From Clarkia xantiana subsp. parviflora (taxonomy: Eukaryota; Streptophyta; Magnoliopsida; Myrtales; Onagraceae): DNA of 64,000 nt. The stretch's first letter is position 1. Each line of letters opens with the position of its first letter. A program made the translations under genes and the position numbers. The notes beneath the pieces were generated by a model. The model saw only the letters and a list, made by a program, of their open reading frames with translations. It searched no databases and was not told the DNA's origin. The stretch lies in assembly GCA_036873135.1 (NCBI GenBank), contig JAPTYO010000008.1, forward strand, positions 39,440,819 through 39,504,818. Direction: 5' to 3'. Positions 56,895 to 64,000 of this stretch are shown here, piece by piece.

Positions 56895-58760
56895 CTTGCC
56901 CCCGAGTTAAATAATGGCTTGACCTTTGTTTAACTCTATTTTAAGATAGGGTATACGCGTGATTCGGGTCGTCCGCTCACCTTGAGTTTTGACCTACCAA
57001 TGGTGGATACGCGTGGCTCAGACGAGCTTCTTGCCTTAGTTTTTTGAGATGGTCATGCTTGACAACTGCGCAAAGGGTTAGTAGCACAACGGACTACAAG
57101 TAATATGATAAATGTGGTTTTGGAAAAAATGAGGCGTGAGCACACATGAGATTTTTCGGGTTTGTAAGATGATCAAATAAATATGGAACGTTCATGCCAC
57201 GACTAATTGTATCAAAATGATAATAAATCATGAAAGTTTTGATAAAACGTTTTTCATGCAATATGATGGTTTTTGGGAGCCCGTCGTCCGAGACGGCCGT
57301 CTTGACGGCGAGACGACGGTTTTAGTAAATGAAATAATGCCGGGTTTGGAAAATCACATGTGATGGACTTGATACGAAAAATCATAAAAATAATGTTTTC
57401 AAGTAGCTGAGACCATTTGAAATAACTTAGTCAAATTTAGCTAAGTCACTTGATGGTGAAAATCCAAGTTATCAACAACTTTTTAAAAAATGGAGGGTGG
57501 ATGTGAATGTACCTCTTGGATGTATGGTGCTTGCTAGGTTGTGTAGTCCACCTCCTTTGTGATAGTTTATAAAACTATCAATATTTGTATAGGTTTTGAG
57601 AGGGTATTTTGAAGAGGGTAAGGTAGTGATTTAGGAATTCACTTTAGGGTACTAGTGTGACCCCATTTCGGCCGGCAACCACCAGGACTACCACCGGCGA
57701 GGTCACGGCGGCCCGGCAGCGGCGAGGCGGCGGCGGCAGCACTGCGGGCGGCGGCTGCACTGTTCACGGGTCCAATTTGGACCCGATTTGGCCCGTTTTC
57801 GAGTCCTTCTCGCCGGGTATTGATCGGTAATGTCCTCTCCTTCCTTTTCTTGATGTTAATTGGAACTTTAGGGCTGCAAATTTCGAATTTTAATAAGGTG
57901 CATGATAGGTGTTCGATGAAATGCCTAAGTGAAATTTTGGCTCGATTTTTCAAAATTCGTTTTTGGCCAATCTTTGAATGTAGATAGATAGAGTTATGGT
58001 TAGTGAACTCCCTTTGTGAAGAGGCCCTTAGGTTTCGGTCAACCGAGGTGAACTCGTGGAGGTTCGAAATCGGACTTATTCGAGCAAAAAGTTCGACCTT
58101 TTGTATTTTGATGTGGGTGACTTGATATGATGCCCCCGAGTGTGATAATGACTCCTTGATTATTTGTGAGTGGATAGTCATGCCTCCGGGGTTTAGGTGA
58201 TCGCTCGGTAGCTCGTGCTTATCGGTGGCTTAGTTGACCCGAGTGCTTTTTGAATTGTTCGGGTAGGGGTAAGTTTCCCCGTGACATGTAATGGGTTTAT
58301 TTAAGTGTATTTGAGCTGCTTGTATGTGCCCCCGGGGCCTTGAGCCGTTTAGGGGATAAAATTTGATCGAAATGTGGTCGGATGGAATTTTGGTAATTAT
58401 GACCAACTTTGCATGTCTTGGATTTCTTTAGCTCTTGAACTTATCGCTTTGTGGAATGCTTGAATACCTGTGTCACATTGCACAAATATATGGAAATTTG
58501 ATTAGTAGGTGGCCCAGACCTTTAGCGAACATAGGGATTTTTGACTCCCGAGCGGGAGGGCCCCTAGCTGCTCGATCGCGGATGGTTGGGTCGTTAAGTC
58601 GGATGCCCTTGCAAAGGACTTGATGAATGTGGTTGATGTGTTGCCTTGGTTTTTGATTGAGTTGTGTATGGTTTTTGCAGGGTTTGGTTGACGGGCTTGC
58701 AAGCGCGTGTCTTTGATACTTAGGAATTTTCCCAGAAACTGTCACCCCCGAACTGCTGAT
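56895..58760. other. Leader/promoter region of the antisense gene in element C
   Basis: 1.9 kb between LTR and antisense ATG. It has a GC-rich CGGCGGCGGCAGC stretch (57690-57760). A possible 5' UTR intron ends at TTTTTGCAG (58672-58680). No coding region accepted; no unambiguous TATA box found. Confidence 0.5.
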
Positions 58761-61204
58761 ATGAGTGAGTCTCCCGATCCCCTTCTTTGCACATATTACT
58801 TTTCTTATGATGGTTTGGAGATAAGCGAGGACACCCCCCTTTTACTCCAACTCGATTTTCCCGGGACAGGTGCTAGCCATGAAGCCATTGCGATGACTCA
58901 GACCTATCCTCCCAATCGTATTACGACTGAGGAGTTTGTGGAGAGCGTAGATAAGTCGGGGGTCTGTCCTCTTTCTGAAGCATTCTTCCCGTTTGACATA
59001 TGCAAAGATGTCGAAGTTGGCTCAGTTACCGTCCCTCCGGTGGACCTAGATGTAGTTTACACGGGACAGATAGAGGAGGGCTTGCGTTTTCCTTACTGCA
59101 AGGATCTTGTCCGCTTATGTCGTTATTTCCACATCTCGCCCCTCAATCTCTCCCCTGCTGCTTTTCACGCGTGGACCTGTTTTCGTATTCAGTGCCACAA
59201 GCACTCATGGGCTTACTCCTTGATTCTCTTCCGGACCTTCTACCGCCTGGAGCGACGAGACAAATCGGGGTTGTCCACCTTTTGCAGCCGGTGGCCTTGC
59301 CTTTCCTCACTTGGCCTTGGGGGTGCTAAGTGGAAGTCGAGCGGGCGGTTTGCCACCCCTTACCCTCGCTCCCAGGAATGGCAGAATCATTATTTCTTTG
59401 TGAGCGACGTCGGGACTAAGTGGGAGACGTGTCATGTCCTGGAGCGTGACCCTGTCCCCTCCTTTTCCGAGTATACCCCTCAGGATGAGAAGGCCTTTCG
59501 CGAGCTCTTTCGTGACAATCAGGCGGGGGCTATAGTCCCTTTGACTCAGGGTTCTGAAGAGGAGTTGCTTGCCGCAGGCATCATCGTATCTTCTTCCCAG
59601 GGTGTCTTGGTATGCTTTCGAATTTTTATAACCTTGTCTTATGTTATCCTGTAGGTTGGTTTCTTAACAAGCAACCGGCATTGCAGACTGATGCTGCGCG
59701 AGGGCTCCCTGTTGCTGCTCCGGCCCCTGCTGAAGGGCCTCGTCATGGGCGAGGAAAAGGACCTATGGGTAAAGTACTTCTCCCTTTTTATCGTTTTCGG
59801 CTGTATTTCTGTTTGTAGTTCTAATGTTTTCTTCTTCCTGTTTGCAGGTCGCGCGCCTGCTGAGAGGGAGCGGGCAGAACCCGTTGCTGACTCCTCTCGG
59901 CGCCCCTCCGTTAAGAGGACCGATGTTGTGGCGCGTGCCTCGGGTGATCCTAAGCGCTCGAGAGTTGAGGGAACGTCTGTCTTGCCTTCTCGTGACAGGA
60001 GGAAGCAAGTTGCCAAGCGCGTCCCTCCTGCCCCCGGGCCGAGGCATGGGACGGCGGACGAGGTCCCCCCAGGTTCACGTATGCCTTCACGCGACAAGAG
60101 GAAGCATGTTGCTGAGCGCGTTCCTCCTGCCCCCGAGCCGATGCATGTGACAGCAGAGGAGGTCCCCCCAGTTTCAGGTGTGTGGTATCTCTTTTTATGT
60201 ACTTAGCATTTTTTGCTTGTATGTTTGCTTATGTTTGTGCTTTGCAGACATCCCTCCACTTCCTTCGCTTCGCAGAAGTGATCTTGTCCGTCGCTTTGAA
60301 CGCGACGTCACAGGTGGTGTGTGGGTGCCCTACTCGGGTACGCGCCTTCGTTTTCCCAAGGATGCGTCCTTGAGCACTCCTGAAGTTGGCGTTCGGGTGG
60401 TGCAGAGGTCTGTTCCCCCTGCAGACCGGAAGAAGTGCCCCCCGAATTCTGCTAGTGCGCGCGCCTTTGTGGAGGAGAACGTCGGGGTCTTCGCTCCGGT
60501 GAGTGTTTATCCTTCTTAGAAGTGATTCGTTCATTGTTGCACTTGTTTTGATGGTTATACTCTTTTTGATGCAGGTTAATGCTGATATTGCCAACTTATC
60601 CTCTTTTGTCATCGAGCTTTCTGATGAGAAAGATCAGCTTCTGGAGAGCCATGAGGAGCTAATGAAGAAGCAGGTCTCTTTGACTGAGGATGCGAAAGGC
60701 CATGCTGGGGAGCTTCTCATATTATCTGATGCACTTGCCTCAAGTCAAGCTCGTGTTGCCGAGATCCGAGATCAGCTGTCTGCTGTGAAGGATCGGATGG
60801 CACTCCGGGAGGGGGTGCGGGCTGCCGAGTAGCAAAAGGCGAAGGAGGACGGCTTTTCGGAAGGCAAGGCCGGCGCCTTTAAGCGGTATCCTCAGAGCGA
60901 GCCTTTCCTTTCCGCCGTTCAGGGGAGTTATGAGTCTTTGAAGAAGGAGTTTCTTGATGACTTCGTTCCTCTGATGCATCGTCTTGCCCCCCAGTTTCCC
61001 TTTGAGAAATTGGATGCTGCTGGTGTGATTGGTTTGAGTGATTTGGGGGGGTCTTCCTCTCTTCAGGTGGAGGACACCATTAGTGCAGATGGTGAGCCGA
61101 TGTTTAGCTTTGAGCGGGATGCTGATATCTTTGGTGATACCCCTGCATGTGATCCCTTTGCGACGGAGGACTGCGAGGTTGATGTGCGCGATCTCCTTGA
61201 CTAG
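58761..61204 (+). CDS. Antisense five-exon gene of Tat element C (putative gypsy-type transposon domain plus coiled coil)
   Basis: Reads opposite to pol. Exons 58761-59609, 59687-59768, 59848-60177, 60248-60498, 60575-61204; all introns are 70-79 nt, GT-AG, and all junctions keep phase (714 codons including the stop). Residues about 110-260 carry the conserved domain shared with the antisense gene of element A (GQIEEGLRFPYC, SLILFRTFYRLERRDKSG, WQNHYFFVSD). It resembles Pfam Transposase_28, recognised by eye. Exon 3 is basic with two similar segments (DRRKQVAKRVPPAPGP and DKRKHVAERVPPAPEP), plausible nuclear signals. Exon 5 is a coiled coil (LSDEKDQLLESHEELMKKQ) with an acidic C-terminus. One in-frame TAG (60830-60832) lies 124 codons before the natural stop. 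Function unknown; a regulatory or replication-related role is only a guess. Confidence 0.8.
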
Positions 61205-62336
61205 GTCGATATGGACCCTTTGTGTGTTTGTTTGTTCCTTTGCATGCGTAGTATTTTGGCGAAGGACTTGTTTAGGACTTGTCTGTTGTTTGATGTTTGG
61301 ATTTGCTATCGTAGACCTGTTTGATCTTATATATATATGCTTGTCATGAATGCATTAGATAGTTGTGATAACTGAATATCTCCTTGTTATTTTAGTCATA
61401 ACATAGGATAGTGAAGTGCGGATAGATTAGTACGTCCGACACTTTTTGTGAGGGGGATCCGTATGGAACCGCTTTCTCTCTTTTGCAAGGATGTGAATAG
61501 ATTAGTACGTTCACATCCTTGGTTAGATTGTTGGATTGCGAAGTGTGGATAGATTAGTACGTCCGACACTTGCAATTTTATGAGAAAGGGGGAACCCTAA
61601 GGAACCGCTTGTCCTTCTTTTGCAAGGATGTGAATAGATTAGTACGTTCACATCCTTGGTGAGATTGTTGGATTGCGAAGTGTGGATAGATTAGTACGTC
61701 CGACACTTGCAATTTTTATGAGAAGGGGGGGAACTCTAAGGAACCGCTTGTCCTTCTTTTGATTTTCATAAGAAGATAGTTCCTTACGGAATCATGGATC
61801 TTCATTATGATGTTTTGACAAGATGGTGGTTTCCTGAGGAGCCACGCACCTCTCTTGTTTCATGGGATGTGGATAGATTAGTACGTCCACATCCTTTGAT
61901 GGTGGCTAAGTGTGGATAGATTAGTACGTCCGACACTTGCGTTTGGTTGCGAGGGAGGAACCCTAAGGAACCATTTGTCCCCCGGCTTGGCAAGGATGTG
62001 AATAGATTAGTACGTCCACATCCTTGATGAAAATATTCCAACTCCTTGGATGAGTCGTGCGTCCTTTGCTTTGGTTGTAGTGATGAGCCTTGTATAGGTT
62101 GGCCTGTTGTCACTGTTGTTGTGTTTTGATGCCTTGATTTTAAGCTTAGGCGTCGTATATGAGTTAATATTGTGCCTACAAGAGAATGAATTTTGTTAGT
62201 ATTTACAACATAACTTCATTTGATGCGCGAGTATGGAGTTACACATCTCCTTCTTTTAAAGTAATGAAGACTAAAAAGCTTGATACGACGGCTTTTAGTT
62301 CTATGGTTTCCTTTCTTGTTTATGCATGGAATTTCT
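61205..62336. repeat. Higher-order tandem array of eight hairpins, spacer of element C
   Basis: Eight copies of an invariant 12-nt core TAGATTAGTACG (61423, 61498, 61550, 61635, 61687, 61874, 61917, 62003), each flanked by complementary arms. Two arm types alternate: AAGTGTGGA/TCCGACACTT and AAGGATGTGAA/TTCACATCCTT. Between hairpins lie GGAACCGCTTGTCC(T/C)-type words. The array separates the convergent 3' ends of the antisense gene (61204) and pol (62337). The flanks 61205-61400 and 62040-62336 hold nothing coding. Confidence 0.9.
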
Positions 62337-64000
62337 TCAAGTTCCCCCGCTGAAAGTGTTAGGCAATTCGTTCCCGTCAACATCTTGGATGCGGTATGCA
62401 TTAATGTATGGGACCGCTACTATCTTGTAGGGGCCTTCCCACTTGGGGGACATCTTGTTGATTTGGTCCAGGTGTGAGAATTCGTTTCTTCTCCACACCA
62501 TTTCTCCCACATGGAATTGTCGCGCCTTGACCTTTCTGTTGTAGTATCTGGATGTGGCTAGGCGCATCTTTGCTTGAACTTGCTCTGATTTCCATCTTTG
62601 TTCGTCTGTTAGCTGAAGGTCGAGGCGTCTTTCTTCCTCATTGGTTTGGGGGTCAAAATGCGTCGTTCTGTATGAAGAGACGGCGATTTCGATAGGTGCC
62701 ACTGCCTCGGTTCCATAGACTAGGCTGAAGGGTGTTTCACCTGTTGATTCTTTGGGTGTGCGCACAGCCCATAAAACACTGCTTAGCTGGTCCACCCAAC
62801 CTCCTTTCAGAGCATGGACTCTCTTCTTTAGTCCGTCCAGGACTATCTTGTTTGCTGACTCGACCTGGCCGTTTGTCTGTGCGTGATGCACTGATGCAAA
62901 ACGGTGGTCTATCTTGAGACGTTCGCAGAATTTTTGCATATTTCCACTCCTGAATTGGGCACCGTTGTCGCTAATGAGTATCTTCGGGACACCGTAGCGA
63001 GCCACTATGTAGTTTCGGATGAAGTCCATGATTTGTGTGTCTGTGATGCGTGCCAGTGGCTTAGCCTCAATCCATTTTGAGAAGTAGTCGATTGCGACGA
63101 CTATGAACTTTGCTTGGCCCTTCGATTTTGGGAGTGGACCGATCAAGTCAATGCCCCATTGTGCGAATGGCCATGTGCTTGAAATTGGGCTTAATTCTGC
63201 TGCTGGAGCTGTGATGTTCCTTGAATATAGCTGACATGCTTCGCATTCTGTCACCATGTTCGTTGCTTGAGCTCTCATTGTTGGCCAATAGTAGCCCAAG
63301 TTCAAGGCTTTGCGGATTAACGCACGAGCTCCTTCGTGCGAGGCAGCCATTCCTCCATGGAGTTCTTCTAGTACCGTTGTTCCTTCTGTGCTTGTGATAC
63401 ACCTTAGGTAGGGTGTAGAATAACCCTTTCTGTAGAGCTGTCCCTCGATCAAGGCGTAGTTTACGGCTACCCTTTCGATCTTGCTTGCTTGAGTTTTGTC
63501 TCGCGGTAGGGTCCCTCCTGCGAGGTATGCTTGGATTGGTATCATCCAAGTTTCCTCTTCATCAATGGCCATTACTTCGAATTGGTCTATGACGGATATT
63601 ATCCTGTTTTCCACAAAGTGTGTCTCTATGCCTTGTTCATTGTTTTGGGCATACTTGCTTAGAGCATCGGCCTCCTGGTTTTCTTCTCGTGGGACGGAAG
63701 TTATGTCGAAAGTTTTGAAACTTTCTACCAACTCCTTTGCTTGTGTCAAGTATCTCTGCATGTTTTCGGACTTTGCAGTGTACTCTCCTTTGACCTGGTT
63801 GACGACCAGTTGTGAATCACACTTTACTCGTAAGTGTTCCACCCCAACTCCTTTGGCTATCCTGAGGCCTGTTATCAGTGCCTCATATTCTGCCTCGTTG
63901 TTCGTCGCTCTGAATGTTAAGTTCAAAGCGTACTTCAAGGGGTCTGAGCCGTCGGGTGGGATTAGTAGTAATCCTGCCCCCGCGCCTGTGTTGGATGATC
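62337..64000 (-). CDS. Pol C-terminus of element C: archaeal RNase H and integrase (partial)
   Basis: One open frame from the window edge to 62337, about 554 residues. The amino-terminal part is the second, archaeal-type RNase H (GAGAGLLLIPPDGSDPLKYA, TNNEAEYEALITGL, LRVKCDSQLVVNQV, VPREENQEADALSKY). The integrase follows: HHCC segment (LHGGMAASHEGARALI ... CEACQ), DDE core (AIDYFSKWIEAKPL, LISDNGAQFRSG, NGQVESANKIVLDGL) and GPY/F module (PKWEGPYKIVAVPYINAYRI). No stops inside. Only the last few codons are out of frame: a small indel after TFSG ends the protein early. Much less decayed than element A, so this copy is younger. Confidence 0.92.
   Translation of the reverse strand, partial: SSNTGAGAGLLLIPPDGSDPLKYALNLTFRATNNEAEYEALITGLRIAKGVGVEHLRVKCDSQLVVNQVKGEYTAKSENMQRYLTQAKELVESFKTFDITSVPREENQEADALSKYAQNNEQGIETHFVENRIISVIDQFEVMAIDEEETWMIPIQAYLAGGTLPRDKTQASKIERVAVNYALIEGQLYRKGYSTPYLRCITSTEGTTVLEELHGGMAASHEGARALIRKALNLGYYWPTMRAQATNMVTECEACQLYSRNITAPAAELSPISSTWPFAQWGIDLIGPLPKSKGQAKFIVVAIDYFSKWIEAKPLARITDTQIMDFIRNYIVARYGVPKILISDNGAQFRSGNMQKFCERLKIDHRFASVHHAQTNGQVESANKIVLDGLKKRVHALKGGWVDQLSSVLWAVRTPKESTGETPFSLVYGTEAVAPIEIAVSSYRTTHFDPQTNEEERRLDLQLTDEQRWKSEQVQAKMRLATSRYYNRKVKARQFHVGEMVWRRNEFSHLDQINKMSPKWEGPYKIVAVPYINAYRIQDVDGNELPNTFSGGT

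Larger units (their letters stand above)
56133..64000 (-). mobile_element. Tat-lineage Ty3/gypsy element C (3' part, runs off window)
   Basis: On the - strand: archaeal RNase H, integrase, hairpin-array spacer, antisense gene (reading +), leader, polypurine tract and 3' LTR. Gag to RT and the 5' LTR lie beyond 64000. Same plan as element A but better preserved. Confidence 0.9.

Noticed and set aside
57639..58181. 180-codon ORF on the - strand with Ala-rich stretch
   Set aside because: Lies in the GC-rich leader of the antisense gene; composition comes from CGGCGG repeats and no domain is visible.
1..64000. tRNA, rRNA, snoRNA or organelle-DNA insertions
   Set aside because: No cloverleaf with a GGTTCGANNCC arm or recognisable rRNA/organelle gene was found by eye; tRNAscan-SE or Infernal would be decisive.

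Overview
This is plant nuclear DNA, most likely from a eudicot. It has AT-rich intergenic sequence, GT-AG introns, a mitochondrial biotin synthase gene, a P-class PPR gene and dense transposable elements. The PPR gene is intronless, the INO80D/KANL2-like zinc-finger gene has two exons and the biotin synthase gene has six. I cannot name the species.

Layout. 1-11.75 kb: the 3' part of a Tat-lineage Ty3/gypsy element on the + strand (gag, protease, RT, RNase H, archaeal-type RNase H, integrase), then tandem repeats, a spliced gene on the opposite strand and a 3' LTR. It appears inserted next to the tail and LTR of a second Tat element. 12.67-15.02 kb: zinc-finger gene. 15.6-18 kb: hAT, Mutator-like and Tourist-like MITEs, one nested in another. 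18.6-22.4 kb: truncated Tat remnant on the - strand. 22.6-24.2 kb: 3' end of an L1 LINE. 24.9-30 kb: hAT element, tandem repeats and a G-box-bearing foldback MITE. 30.25-34.2 kb: biotin synthase (BIO2) with a MITE in intron 4. 34.39-38.53 kb: a Mutator-like element (MULE) with a perfect 9-bp target duplication; it carries a gutted transposase on + and a spliced GRF-zinc-finger/membrane-protein gene on -. 39.4-41.1 kb: PPR gene (-). 41.3-56.1 kb: gene-poor, with paired Tourist elements, retroposed fragments, a disrupted tandem repeat, hAT elements and Helitron ends. 56.13-64.0 kb: a second Tat element with an antisense gene, on the - strand, running off the window with a largely intact pol.

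How the parts relate. The two better-preserved Tat elements share one architecture. Sense pol and a multi-exon antisense gene converge on a tandem-repeat spacer. In the right-hand element that spacer is an array of eight hairpins with one invariant 12-nt loop and two alternating stem sequences. Host genes are only three: biotin synthesis in mitochondria, organelle RNA processing (PPR), and a chromatin-associated zinc-finger protein. MITEs lie in the BIO2 upstream region, in a BIO2 intron and just upstream of the PPR gene.
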